The notes under the pieces are model-generated. The model did not search any database, was not told the DNA's origin, and saw only the letters and a list, made by a program, of their open reading frames with translations. The position numbers and the translations under genes were made by a program. A DNA stretch of 64,000 nucleotides from Acholoe squamosa (Eukaryota; Annelida; Polychaeta; Phyllodocida; Polynoidae): the NCBI GenBank assembly GCA_949317995.1, contig OX439046.1, positions 74,951,786 to 75,015,785 on the forward strand. Reading direction: 5' to 3'. Positions 31,301 to 41,200 of the stretch are shown piece after piece. Position 1 is the first letter of the stretch. The number at the start of each line of letters is the position of its first letter.

Positions 31301-34053
31301 GACTATCTACAGATACCTGAGGATGTTCCACGGACATCTGTGTGAGTATTGGAGTCCAGTACTAGTATAATTAACTCTTTAAGGGCCACTGATGCATTCA
31401 TGTATCATGCCCATCGGTTGTCATGATGCATTAATGCAGCCCTGGAGGGTGTTGCTCCTATAGTAAATAGAGCTGTCAGTATGTGCCCTCTTTTCAAAAC
31501 AAGTCATGCTCTGCTTCACCATTCAACTTCCACTCACCACATTAATCTGAAAATCAATTAATCACCTGGCTTTTTTAAGATAGAGAGAGCTGCACTATCA
31601 GGTATCTACTCATGTCACACACTCTATACTATACTATACTGACTGACTTCTCCCGTCTAGGTACCTACTCAAATCTGCCTTTTTTAGCACCATACTTGAA
31701 TGACCACTTGTGAGCAACAAAAGGGACAAGTTATAGCCACATGAAAAGAAAGGACTGGTAATGAGGGCATTTTTAGCCAGCTCTTCCTTTTACTATAAGA
31801 GCAACGGCCTCCTGGTGAGTAACTCACCTGCGCCACATTCATACATCATGCTACCCCTATTCGATTGATACACTCTCAGAGGGTCAGCATGGTGCTCCAG
31901 TCTTGCCAGTACTTCGGCTTAGTTTAGGTCGCTGATACTACCGACCAGTTTTGGCGACCAGAATTGTGGCTTATTCAATATCAGAAAATTGCAATCACTT
32001 TTTAGCGACCAATATTTTCTGTGTTTCGCGACTTAAACTAAGATATCGCCAGCACTTCATTGGTGCATCATGACGACCAATGGGCATGGTGCACTCCTGC
32101 ATCAGCGGCTCTTAAAGGGTTAGATGCAGGGTTAGATGGGATAGGTAATAGCCTTGTCGTATTTTTCTATTGCAGGATTTATTTTCCAAACCCATAATAT
32201 CCCCCATATAAGTTGTTCTACTTATAAGATATATCCAGACTTTGGTGATTATGGTTTATCATAAAAATGTAACAAAGCTTCGATCTCACAAAACCAAAAA
32301 CTAGAAATCTTCCCCCTTTTGAACATTTACAAAAGGGAAAATATGGCCAGTTACCGAGGACAATTAACTTTTGAATGCTAGAATTGCTAGGTATTTTAAC
32401 CCTTAAAGAGCCATTGGGCATCCTGATGCATCAATGAAGTGCTGGTGAGTACTCTCGCCATCACTTCATTGGAACATCATGCCGACCTCCGGTATTATAT
32501 GTATCAACCCTGTAGGGTCGGCATGATGCTCCAATGAAGTGTTGGCGAGCAGTCTCACCAGCACTTCATTGAAGCATCATGACGACCAATGGGCATGATG
32601 CATTTATGCATCAGCTGCCTTTAAAGGGTTAACACTAAGTGACTTGCCAGGACTGCATTCATGCATCATGCTGTCCAATGGAGTTGCTGAATTCATGCAA
32701 TAGCTGCTCTTCAAAAGTTAGCTCCTTGGTTTAGGGATATCACATTCATAAAGACTTTCTAGGGCAACCAGTTACTCAAAATATACTTAAAATTCATTTG
32801 TTCCTTATTTTCCAGTCACCAAGAATAATAATCCGCGGATTGGACTATTGGTGTTTGTTGGGCTGGGCGTGTGTTACCTCTATGGGCTACTCTGGGCACT
32901 ACCCCCACTGCTCGGGTACGGCTCCTACGTCCTCGAGTCCCACCATTTGGCCTGCTCCTTAAATTGGACATCCCTACCTCTACTCTATATAATAGGTATC
33001 CTCACATTGGGCTACTTTGCACCTATAATCACCATGATAGGAATCTATGGACCTATAGTGGCTACAGTCAGGTCCTCCACTCTGCAGATATCTTCCCGGG
33101 CTAGCAGAGCATTTAGAAAGGACTACCATGTGACTATTGTGAGTATGAAAGTCTCTAATGATGATTTATTATGTCAACATAGTACCTAGCGCAGAACGCA
33201 AACCTTTAGTATATCGTCACCTCAGTGCAAGAAGTTTGTAACTGCATTTCTTTTGCAGGAGAGGCAAACGAAGTGTCTCACTTACTATAGTACCAAGTAG
33301 ATAGAGCAATATTCCACAGGGCCCTAGTAGGTAAAGAAGGGTCAGTCTATGTTAAAATAACAGAAAGCTCATTTTTGCCAAAATGTCATTTACAAACTTC
33401 TTGCACTAAGGCAATGATATAATGGCCTAAAAGGAAGAGACACCGTCATTTAGATTTTTTTTTTCTCAGTTCAACAATACATTCTTCAGGACACTATTTG
33501 AATTGACTCTTACACGTGTGTTTGGTATGAAAAGTTGACAAACGTTGGACTTTATTCACATATCACATTGACCCTACCCTGTTGTTAAATAATGCACAAA
33601 CACAGTGCTTTTGCATTCGAAGTCAAATTACAACAGTATTGAGGTTTTTTTTTGGTTTAAACTGTTATTTTAACCAATGAGAAAAAGTACTTATTTAATA
33701 CATGTATTAACGCTGTATCATTTCAGGTATCGATCCTTCACTGTGGATTCTTCCTCCTGGTTTGGACGCCGTACGCCGTCCTCTCCTTCATGATAATCTT
33801 TTCCGTCCATGTACCCAACAGCCTGTACATTACATCCAGCTTCTTTGCTAAAATCGACACCCTCATCAACCCGTTTGTCTTTTTTGTTCTCAATAAGATG
33901 GTGTTGATGGGGAACAATGTGAGAGAGCGGGGAGCTACAGTGAAGAGGAGGCAGGCACAGTTTGAAAAGGTCCCAATGGTGTTGCTTGCACAGAACGACA
34001 GTGCTGAATCCAGACTGATTAAACCAACCAGCAGTCCCATTGCTACACTCTGA
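26306..34053 (+). CDS. Opsin-type G protein-coupled receptor, 5 exons, 358 aa
   Basis: Exons 26306-26441, 27260-27442, 31234-31341, 32816-33138 and 33727-34053 sum to 1077 nt (358 codons plus stop) with matching phases. Seven hydrophobic helices are visible. In bovine rhodopsin numbering, helix 7 FFAKIDTLINPFVF has the retinal Schiff-base Lys296 exactly six residues before Asn302. Cys110 (DCERDGFF) and Cys187 (ESHHLACSLNW) can form the disulfide, Glu181 is present, and helix 6 keeps Trp265 (VWTPY). Odd residues: Asp at 113, Tyr at 134 (YRY in place of E/DRY), Gln at 83 in place of Asp, and NPxxF in place of NPxxY. The PLLGYGSY...CSLNW loop resembles neuropsin/peropsin-type (group 4) opsins, but subfamily is uncertain. 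Expected role: light-sensitive membrane receptor or retinal-binding photoisomerase. The in-frame TTG upstream is not the start; ATG at 26306 has A at -3 and G at +4. Confidence 0.9.
26625..27225 (+). repeat. Degenerate upstream copies of the exon 2 acceptor region
   Basis: The exon 2 junction (TTGTTGATTGTTAG|GTCTACTCTCAGTAAGCGCC) is echoed at about 26620-26657, 26867-26903, 27110-27145, 27150-27175 and 27180-27220. Each shares TTGTTCA-TTTT and/or CT(A/G)CTCTCAGTAA. Spacing of the last copies is about 70 bp. Confidence 0.65.
26923..27097. mobile_element. MITE family F, copy 2, in opsin intron 1
   Basis: CACTGTAAGAACC at the left and TTCTTTTACAGT at the right are inverted ends. The interior matches 22841-23035. 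It sits between copies of the exon 2 acceptor repeat. Confidence 0.65.
27260..27442 (+). CDS. Opsin exon 2 (helices 1-2)
   Basis: Acceptor GTTAG ends at 27259 and donor GTATAT starts at 27443. It encodes the helix 1 Asn (SANIAV, position 55), the first intracellular loop FKKKQDITDMD, and helix 2 TINICICQVAPAIL with Gln at position 83. Phase 1 in, phase 1 out. Confidence 0.85.
27669..27930. mobile_element. MITE family C (TACGAC type), about 260 bp
   Basis: GCATTTCTTAAGATGGTACG at the left and CGTACCATCTTGAGAAATGG at the right are inverted, with two mismatches in 27 bp. The sub-terminal motif is TACGACTTGAA. A split relative lies at about 6165-6300 and 6880-7030. Confidence 0.8.
27950..28085. 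mobile_element. MITE family A right-half copy
   Basis: Ends CACTCCTGCTTCAGCAGCCC-TTAAATGGCTTAA. It abuts the family C element. Confidence 0.55.
28312..28361. repeat. (TA)n microsatellite
   Basis: 25 TA dinucleotides in opsin intron 2. Confidence 0.95.
29588..29842. mobile_element. MITE family A copy with an internal 34-bp expansion
   Basis: It starts ATTAAGGGCCTCTGATACAT and ends CAGTGGCCCTTAAAGAGATA. Inside, a 34-bp unit containing CATCATGTCCATTGGTCGTC is repeated about six times, replacing the usual interior. Confidence 0.8.
29821..29972 (-). pseudogene. Inverted, 20-nt-deleted copy of opsin exon 3 with its flanks
   Basis: Read on the minus strand this matches 31221-31392 with only about three substitutions. 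It includes the acceptor TTTAG, the coding sequence from CTACTTCTTTGC to GGACATCTGT, the donor GTGAGT and the start of the neighbouring MITE. Twenty nucleotides near the exon start (TGAGCGGGACGGTTTCTTCA) are missing, which removes the Cys110-Asp113 codons and shifts the frame. It lies in intron 2 of the same gene, antisense to it, with family A MITE sequence on both sides. Confidence 0.9.
29975..30170. mobile_element. MITE family A copy flanking the inverted exon
   Basis: It begins within CCATTGGTCGTCATGATGCA, contains CATAGGGTCAGCATGATGCT and ends CTGTGGCCCTTAAAGGTTC. Together with 29588-29842 it brackets the pseudo-exon. Confidence 0.7.
30665..30795. mobile_element. MITE family A copy, short
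   Basis: GGTTGTTATGATACACTAAT and GAAGTGCTGATGAGACTGCT pair with CACCAGCATTTTATTGGTCA. It ends CTTCAAAGGGTTAA. Confidence 0.65.
31234..31341 (+). CDS. Opsin exon 3 (helix 3)
   Basis: Acceptor GATTTAG ends at 31233 and donor GTGAGT starts at 31342. It encodes CERDGFFIYFFAMTTIGSLL and LMTIYRYLRMFHGHL: disulfide Cys110, Asp at the 113 counterion position and YRY where E/DRY is expected. Phase 1 in, phase 1 out. Confidence 0.88.
31370..31443. mobile_element. MITE family A left-end fragment beside opsin exon 3
   Basis: TTAACTCTTTAAGGGCCACT through GTTGTCATGATGCATTAATG, then it breaks into another repeat at about 31443. Confidence 0.65.
31443..31725. repeat. Dispersed repeat, copy 1 of 2
   Basis: This stretch of about 280 bp matches 56072-56347 in direct orientation, e.g. 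GTAAATAGAGCTGTCAGTAT and ACTATACTATACTGACTGAC in both. No coding capacity. Confidence 0.8.
31800..32125. mobile_element. MITE family A copy with insertion
   Basis: CCTGGTGAGTAACTCACCTG, GAGGGTCAGCATGGTGCTCC and a right end CATCAGCGGCTCTTAAAGGG. Its interior holds about 130 bp of foreign sequence (31912-32045) with inverted TTAGTTTAGGTCGC / GCGACTTAAACTAA ends. Confidence 0.65.
32396..32632. mobile_element. MITE family A, near full length (237 bp)
   Basis: It starts TTAACCCTTAAAGAGCCATT and ends CAGCTGCCTTTAAAGGGTTAA (last 20 bases shown from position 32612). The two internal GAAGTG-TTGG/CCA-CACTTC hairpins are present. Confidence 0.85.
32816..33138 (+). CDS. Opsin exon 4 (helices 4-5, third loop)
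   Basis: Acceptor TTTTCCAG ends at 32815 and donor GTGAGT starts at 33139. It encodes helix 4 ending WALPPLLGYGSY, loop 2 VLESHHLACSLNW (Glu181, Cys187), helix 5, and a basic third loop SSRASRAFRKDYHVTI. One sequon (NWT) is in the extracellular loop. Phase 1 in, phase 0 out. Confidence 0.88.
33727..34053 (+). CDS. Opsin exon 5 (helices 6-7, C-tail)
   Basis: Acceptor TTTCAG ends at 33726. It encodes helix 6 CGFFLLVWTPYAVLSFMIIF, helix 7 with Lys296 (FFAKIDTLINPFVF), helix 8 LNKMVLMGNNVRERG and a 35-residue tail. TGA at 34051-34053. No palmitoylation Cys pair is seen after helix 7. Confidence 0.9.
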   Translation, partial: VSILHCGFFLLVWTPYAVLSFMIIFSVHVPNSLYITSSFFAKIDTLINPFVFFVLNKMVLMGNNVRERGATVKRRQAQFEKVPMVLLAQNDSAESRLIKPTSSPIATL

Positions 34054-34900
34054 TGGAGCCTGACACAGGCCCCAATCATAGTAGAATGGCAGATCCTGGG
34101 GAGAAGTTCTCTCGAACCCCACTTGGTGGGAGTTTATATTCCCCGATCAAAGTTTATATTCTAAACATCTGTTTAGGAGAGACAGGTTGACCATTTGGGT
34201 GCTAGGGTGACCTCTTGTGAGAAAGGGTTAAAACATGGGATGATTGACTGGGAACTTCTTAGACAGGGCCCGCCTGTATGATGTCCCCATACAGACATGT
34301 CAGAACCTTTGTATATCTAATGTGGTTAAAGTTTCGTCTATATTGTACAATGGAAAAAAAAGATTACATCACACTGGCCATGTAGGATATTGCAAATAGG
34401 CCTGACATTTAGGGTAGGGTAATTGCATGGGGGTATGCGCAATTGGCCTCCTTGGTTACCTCTATAGTATTCAGCTTGAGTTAAGGGTGCTTCCTGTTTC
34501 TTTATCTATATTTGCACGAGAAGACATTTATTCTGATTTGATGACTCCCTTAGAGAGCCACCTAGCGGAGACCATCCATCCCTAAGTGCACTGTAGCCTA
34601 CATCATTAGCAAGAGGAAATCTTTCCCTGGGGTGAATTAAAATCAAAATTAGTTTTCCATTGAATTCTTATGTCAATGGCCTGAGTAGAGTTCCCTATGG
34701 GTTTCACATGTCAGTGACCTCAGTGGAGATTCTGATTGGTTTCTTATGTAAATGACCTCACAAGTTCCAGAATAACATTTTTTCAATCCTTTCCAGGATG
34801 CCATTTCTCAAGTTCATGAATACAACTAAATTCTAAAAACAGAATGGCTAAAATCACAGAACATATTCCTACAACTGTTTAGTCACCTTTCCTAAATATT
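34054..34900. other. 3' UTR and downstream flank of opsin, no further gene
   Basis: A clear AATAAA was not located near the stop. The region has only short frames. The GTTTATATTC direct repeat at 34132 and 34151 is minor. Confidence 0.4.
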
Positions 34901-34908
34901 GAAGTCTT

Positions 34909-34959
34909 ACCTCCTTAGAGCTGGAGGTTTTATGGCAAAACCTCCAGCTCTAAGGAGGT
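34909..34959. repeat. Perfect 22-bp hairpin
   Basis: ACCTCCTTAGAGCTGGAGGT and two more bases pair perfectly with their inverse at 34938-34959 across an 8-nt loop. A degraded relative is at 54224-54250, again followed by the tRNA-like SINE. Confidence 0.85.
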
Positions 34960-34984
34960 TTTCCATTATCCATTCAGTAGATGC

Positions 34985-35280
34985 TCTAATACCCACAGTA
35001 TCAGCTGAGGACTCATGGTGTAATAGTTAGCATATGGGACTCTGGATCTCAGCACTGTCTGGTGGGTGGGTACAAATCCCAAGAATTTTATCTGCTGTTC
35101 AAAAATGACCTAATTCATAAAACCTCCTGCTACGCTTGACCTATTTCACAAAACCTCTTCCCAGATCTAGCCCAATTCACAAAACCTCCTGCCAGAACTC
35201 ACCTAATTCATAAAACCTCCCGCTGCCTCCCCAACTGTAAAATGTGGAAATAAACCTACAGTGGGAACAATGGGGTGCAG
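34985..35280 (+). repeat. tRNA-derived SINE, copy 1
   Basis: The head GGACTCATGGTGTAATAGTT resembles a tRNA A box region, and GGGTACAAATCCC a weak B box. The body has CATAAAACCTCCTGCTACGC-type repeats and GTGGAAATAAACCTACAGTG. Copy 2 is at 54905-55220. Confidence 0.7.
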
Positions 35281-35450
35281 AGTCAGGTGGAGTATAAACA
35301 AGGAGCTCCAGGTGGTAAAGGAAGCATGGTGGTACAAAGGAAGCTCTGTGAAAATCACAACATCTCTATGAAAATAATGACAGATCTCTGGCAACTTTGG
35401 GGCGAGAAATCCGACATTATTTCGACGACTTTTTTTTACAGTGTATGGTA
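35280..35450. mobile_element. MITE family F, copy 3 (partial)
   Basis: CTCTGGCAACTTTGGGGCGA and a TTTTTTTTACAGTGTATG end match copies 1 and 2. It adjoins the SINE body. Confidence 0.5.
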
Positions 35451-35459
35451 TGGCTAGAA

Positions 35460-37170
35460 AACATCTTCTCTGTCCATATCTGGGGATGTAGCAGGGGGGG
35501 GGGGTGACCAGTGCTTCAGCGCCATCTTGTGGCAACTGTAACATTCATGTTTGTGTGTATAGCTCAGTATGCCTGAGGAAATACTTCAATTCTTCACTCT
35601 ATGCAATGGGTCCAGGTTAGCTGCATTTCAATGTATCAGTATGGAGAAATCCATCCTGTTTCAGTTGATAATGGGCTGTTCTAAAGGTCAACTTTGAGCA
35701 TTTCATAAAAATAATTGAGTTGAGATCCATTAAATCTACTTTTTGTGAAAATTATTTCAATGTCTAATGTATGAGGGGGTGCAGTAGAGAACATTGGAGC
35801 ACCATTCCTAGAGAGTGAGAAAGATATTTCAATTACCACCAATATGAGCTCAGTGGAGTCATTTCTGGTACATTTCATGTTTGCTTAGTTCCCATGCCAC
35901 TCACATGATGTCTCCACTGTGTCATACCTTGACCATTTCCTTGCCTTCTAGCTCTGCCAGACATGGTCATACTCTAGACTGCTACAAGGTGGCGCCTAAG
36001 CACTGGGCTCTCCTCCGTGAACCCTTTCGAGGAGAAACGGTATGATCGGAAGTGTGTTCCTGGTACCGGCGAAAGTTGAAAGTTTACCTGCTCATATTTA
36101 ACAAGCGAAATTGGCGCCACGTTAGCGCTTCTCCCCGAAAGACGTAACCGGTCTCCTCCTGGGGAGGTAGGGAGAAATGCACTGAGGTCTACATCAGTAC
36201 TACTATGACTGCCCTATGTGACTAGGAGTATGATTAATTACAGGTACACATGTAGTCAACACTCGCTTCCTCGACCCTTCACTTACTCAGAATGGTGCTA
36301 AGAGTTAAGAGCAATCCTTATACCTTGATTCTGGCCTTTTGAGTGTCTCTTTGGCTCATTTTGAGGATATCAACCATTTCTTAGAACTGGATAGGCACGA
36401 TTATCAATTTTGAGTGCTGTTTTTTGGATATACCTTTTCGCGGTCAAGTTGGTATATCGTTAGCAATACATTCGTCCATTACTATTGTCTGGGTGATTGT
36501 AGGAGAATACAAATTAGGGAAGTCTCATCCTTGGTCACACATTGGGCATTTCAGTACAATTTGAGAAGGTCTAGTTATACCAATTTGAGAAATGCCTTCC
36601 ATAAAAATCATGTGGTACCTGTGGAAGATACCATTAAAAGTAACACTACAGTGGTCTGTTAAACCGCCCGGGCACTAATTAATTACCTTGGGCTCTTATT
36701 TGAGATCGGTGCTTATTTGAATACTGTTTTCAGTGATTACGATTGGTTTCAATACCCCTGTATTCCTGTCCTTATTTTAAGCCAACTTTTATTTGAGACC
36801 CCAATATCTAAGCCAGTTATTACATTAAGATGGTCTACATATGCCTCAAGCTTAGGGAGATGTTTAAAAATTATTTATATGAGCTTTATGCTGCCACTAT
36901 GATATTGATGTCAGTAATTGATAAGAGGCTATTAAGTTAAACATGTGAAAAAAAGGGGCAATGGATAAAGCAATTGCAAGATGGCTTATATTTTGGACCT
37001 GAAGTCATGGCATGAATCTTGGGGTGTACCTGTCGCCAATACTTATTTGAGACTTATGTGGGCAATTCTGTTCAATTTTAGACTCATGAGTTTTTGATAG
37101 AATGTAAATGTTTTATTACTGTCATTATTGAGTTTGTTCAATATTAAGTGTGCAGCCATCTATAGCATGC
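35460..37170. other. Intergenic, no gene seen
   Basis: Only short frames. An irregular GC-rich segment at 36000-36170 has weak inverted similarity (GAGGAGAAACGG near 36030 versus CGCTTCTCCCCG near 36125). A family C-like GAGAAATGCCTTCC occurs at 36588. Neither is strong. Confidence 0.4.
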
Positions 37171-37273
37171 TATAGGATTGATGTAGTCCCGGAGGGTCGT
37201 CAAGATACACAAATGGAGTTCTCAGAGTCAGAACTCCAGCATTTCATTCATGCATCCTGCTGACCAGAGGACA

Positions 37274-37532
37274 AACCTTAAAATGTTAAGGACCCTAAAA
37301 TGTGAAGGACCTTAAAATCTGAAGGACCTTAAAATGTGAAGGACCCTAAAATGTGAAGGACCTTAAAATGTGAAGGACCTTAAAATGTGAAGGACCTTAA
37401 AATGTTAAGGACCTTAAAATGTGAAGGACCTTAAAATGTGAAGGACCTTAAAATGTGAAGGACATTAAAATGTGAAGGACCTTAAAATGTGAAGGACCTT
37501 AAAATGTGAAGGACCTTAAAATGTGAAGGACC
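37274..37532. repeat. 17-bp tandem repeat, about 15 units
   Basis: Unit CCTTAAAATGTGAAGGA with occasional CCCTAAAAT or GTTAAGG variants. No stable coding frame. Confidence 0.9.
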
Positions 37533-37799
37533 ATGTGCAGTGTTGACATGCTGGTGAGTCTACCCTCCCACAGTCTTAGCGCTCTTTGTAGAATTTCAAC
37601 ACCCTTGTACTCCCCGGTGCTTATCGATATGTGTGGGTATTTGATGCCCTTCAGGGGTCGGTAAGGGAACGTTCAACAATTATGTCACCGGTATTTAGGC
37701 ATTTTTCAGGACCCACCCACCCGCATGTCACTGTTTTGTATAGAACACATCGAGGAACTTAAAGACCCCTACCCCCATCCCCTAAGCAGTGACGTAATT

Positions 37800-38055
37800 G
37801 TTGAACATTCCCAAATGTGGGAGTGCACCATGCCCATTGGTTAGCATGATACACCAATGAAGTGCTGGCAAGACTGCTCACCCGCACTTCATTGGTGCAT
37901 CATAATGACCATCCGGGTGTGTATCAAACCCAGAGGGTTGGCATGATGCTTGAACACAATAGCCTTGGCGAGTTACTCACCAGGTCTGAATTCATGTATC
38001 ATGATGACCAATAGGCATGATACCTTAATGCATTAGCGACCTTTAGAGGGTTAAT
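37800..38055. mobile_element. MITE family A copy
   Basis: AATGTGGGAGTGCACCATGC through GCATGATACCTTAATGCATT and a CTTTAGAGGGTTAA end. Both internal arms are present. Confidence 0.75.
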
Positions 38056-38288
38056 TGATGTAACACTGTATGTGTTAAGTCTGAGTTGTGCACACAATAT
38101 CTAAATGTTATATTTCTACTGTTTAAAGTATGTTGATGCCTATACATGGTGCTAAATAATTAAGGAGACTAAGGCCACACCAAATTGAAAAATTGGTCTA
38201 CAGATTTTCTGTTTTAGAAAAAGAGGCAGGAAGGCGAAATTTTTATTTTATTTTTCTAGTGGGTATGATGAAGTACCTCACATTGTAA

Positions 38289-38752
38289 CCTTACATATAG
38301 GCCACAGCTAATGTGTAAATCAGAGGCCACTGTACCTTACATATAGGCCACGGCTAATGTGTAAATCAGAGGCCACTGTACCTTACATATAGGCCACAGC
38401 TAATGTGTAAATCAGAGGCCACTGTACCTTACATATAGGCCACAGCTAATGTGTAAATCAGAGGCCACAGTATCTTACATATAGGCCACAGCTAATGTGT
38501 AAATCAGAGGCCACTGTATCTTACATATAGGCCACAGCTAATGTGTAAATCAGAGGCCACTGTATCTTACATATAGGCCACAGCTAATGTGTAAATCAGA
38601 GGCCACAGTATCTTACATATAGGCCACAGCTAATGTGTAAATCAGAGGCAACTGTACCTTACATATAGGCCACAGCTAATGTGTAAATCAGAGGCCACTG
38701 TATCTTACATATAGGCAACGGCTAATGTGTAAATCAGAGGCCACTGTATCTT
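38289..38752. repeat. 46-bp tandem repeat, 10 units
   Basis: Unit begins CCTTACATATAGGCCACAGC and continues AATGTGTAAATCAGAGGCCA. Copies differ at one or a few bases. No spacers, so it is a minisatellite. Confidence 0.92.
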
Positions 38753-38759
38753 AAACACG

Positions 38760-39500
38760 GGTTCCACAGGCATAAATCAGTCGGATTAGCACTAATCGAA
38801 CTGATTTCTTTTTCTATACTTTCGATATGTTATAAATTATCGGATTAGGGCTATTCCGACCCCAATTGCACATCTGTGGAACCATCACTTTAAAGGCTAG
38901 CTCCACTGCGTTGGTTGGGTCCATCTCCTGTTAAGCCAACCAATCTTTATATCACAAACATATGGGGGGATAATAGTCGAGTTACCAAAAAATGGAGCCG
39001 AGCGATGCGGTGGAACCAGCCCTCTATAGGATATGCCTTCACTCAGATTAGATTGATACATAACAAAAATTTGGTATTAGGATGTTCAAAATATATCTTA
39101 AAATGCTTTGTCTGGGTTGCCTTATTATAGGTAAGATGCATCTAATACGTGAGGTTCTAATGCGTTTAAGTGTGCCTCATTATACCATCCTAAAATCTTG
39201 ATTGAACAAAGCGGTTTATTACCAAACTGTAAATTATGTAAGGTAGAACTGGCGTATCACTAAGGTACCATTGTACCTTGGCACTCTATCATAAGGTGGA
39301 GAGGTTCTTGTGTGCTGCAATATTGTAAGTGCCTCAAAACATAAAGTTAATAATTAAATGTGCAATTATGTGTTATGTGGAATATGAGATATAATAAGGT
39401 GAATAAAATGTGTTGCTTTGTGAAACACACTAATTGGACTTTGTGGTCATGATTCTTGGTGTACCATTTATAGTGCATTAATTTTTTACATTTTTCAAAT
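38760..39500. other. Intergenic, no gene seen
   Basis: It begins with a short imperfect inverted pair (AAATCAGTCGGATTAGCACT versus AAATTATCGGATTAGGGCTA, partly direct). Otherwise AT-rich with no recognised feature. Confidence 0.4.
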
Positions 39501-39865
39501 TTAATTCAAATATGTTTTACATAATGTAATAACACTGTATTTAGGGGTTTGTGGACAATGTATTGTTGCACACTTAAAAAAGGGGTCCCATGGACCTTGC
39601 CATAGGCATTTTACAGTGTATTTCCAATGGAGGGAGTTTTGGTGTGCACGCCAAAAGTAGGAAATGGGGTATAAATCTGACAATTCTTTCAAATATGAGC
39701 TTAATTATGAGAAAGGAGAGCCACTTAGATCATACTTACTATGGTAGTCACCATAGTAAGTATGATCTATGTGAACATCCTGGTTCATTTTGGAGAAGAT
39801 TTATGACTATCAAACACATGCCAAGAGGTAGCCATAAAAGTGAAACTTCTATTATAGGCTGAGGC
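39500..39865. mobile_element. MITE family B relative, inverted to the 19830 copy, with central hairpin
   Basis: CCAATGGAGGGAGTTTTGGT and AAGTAGGAAATGGGGTATAA match 19830-20193 in reverse. Perfect 19-bp arms AGATCATACTTACTATGGT and inverse lie at 39727-39745 and 39750-39768. Confidence 0.7.
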
Positions 39866-39869
39866 TTAT

Positions 39870-40400
39870 AGACCATTTCAAGCCGACGTTGCAACTTATT
39901 TTGATCACCCTTGAGGGTGTTGCACATAGGGGAAAAGGTAGTTTTGCCTCTCCTGCAGCAGTCACTTTCTTTCAGTCCTGACCTTCTTTTTTTGTTGCAC
40001 AGAAGTGCTTGTGTCAGTCAGGCACAAGTAACTTTCAGTGAATATGATAGCGAGTCGAAACAAGAACACCTAAAGGAGAGTCACACTGTATGGTATCTGT
40101 TGTGCAATACACACTACTTTTGAATAATGCAGGTGACTTTTCACTATAACTGTGGCTTTTCAATATAACTTTATAACATTTCTTTTTAACGTGAGAAGCT
40201 ACCTACTTAGTGTTTCTTTTAGCTTATGTGCAACAGCTTCCTTGTAGTTAAACTAAAAGAAGGGCAACCTTTTTGCACCCATATATAATCATGACAATAT
40301 CAAAGGGTGAATTTTACGTGGGTGTTGTTTATTCACTGAGTTTTATGTAACATTCAGTGCCAAGGGTGGGGGAAGTTGAAAAGGTGCATGTGTATGCATA
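39870..40400. other. Intergenic, no gene seen
   Basis: Short frames only and no inverted or tandem structure noticed. Confidence 0.4.
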
Positions 40401-40415
40401 ATGTTAACCCTTTAA

Positions 40416-41030
40416 AGGGAATGACAACGCTAATTTTTTTGGAGTTGCTGGCCGCGTAGCGGTCGGGAGCACAGCGACCATAGCAACTGCATTATGTTTT
40501 CGGTTTGTCAGTGACGTCACGGTCACCTTGTGACGCAATTTGTGATGTCATACGTCGGCCGTGATGTCACACATTGCCGCAGAGTGGCAACTCCTATCCA
40601 TGGTCCTTGCCACATTCTTCTTGTTTATTACTTCTTTTGGTAGGCCTTTTATTGAATAAAAAGATTCTGATATACTCATGAGCACATCTGCTATTGTAAG
40701 GGAAAGTAGCAAGCTTCATTGATGCAGGCTGTGACGTCACAAGAGACCAAATGCACTAGATGATGCATAATTAGACCTCAGAGGCTGTTACAAAACTATG
40801 CTTATCTTCATTAATATGAAGTGTACAATATCATGAATCTTATGGGATAATTTGGTGGGTCTATCAAGAGCTTATAATCAAACAAACTGTGCCTACATTT
40901 TCAAAATACATCTATCAGCTTGCTGCCCTCCCTTACAATGGCAAATGTGCTGTTAACTAAGTCAGAATATTTTTATTCAATAAAAGGCCTACCAAAAGAA
41001 GCAATCATGAAACTGGGGCTGTCTTTTCCT
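40416..41030. mobile_element. MITE family G with TTAA target duplication
   Basis: The ends AGGGAATGACA and TGTCTTTTCCT are imperfect inverses. Long inner arms (TTCTTTTGGTAGGCCTTTTA at 40633 and its inverse at 40984) pair over about 95 bp. TTAA lies directly outside both ends, and the flanks rejoin into a family A terminus. This TTAA target resembles piggyBac-type insertion. Confidence 0.85.
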
Positions 41031-41200
41031 TTAAGGGTCACTGATGCCATTTGAGTGTATCATGCCCATTAGTTATCATGATGCACCAATGAAGTGCTGG
41101 TGAGGCTACTTGCCAGCGTTTCATTGGAGCATCATGCTGACCCTCCGGGAGTTTGTGTACCAATCCCGTAGGGTTGGCGTGATGCATGAATGCAGCCCTG

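Noticed and set aside
36000..36170. Possible structured RNA from the irregular GC-rich segment
   Set aside because: Arms pair poorly and no known RNA family signature was found.
38289..38752. Possible CRISPR-like array (46-bp repeats)
   Set aside because: Units are contiguous without spacers, and the genome is eukaryotic. It is a minisatellite. The same applies to 37274-37532.
39911..40123. Possible 70-codon gene
   Set aside because: There is no recognisable motif and it lies in repeat-rich intergenic DNA.
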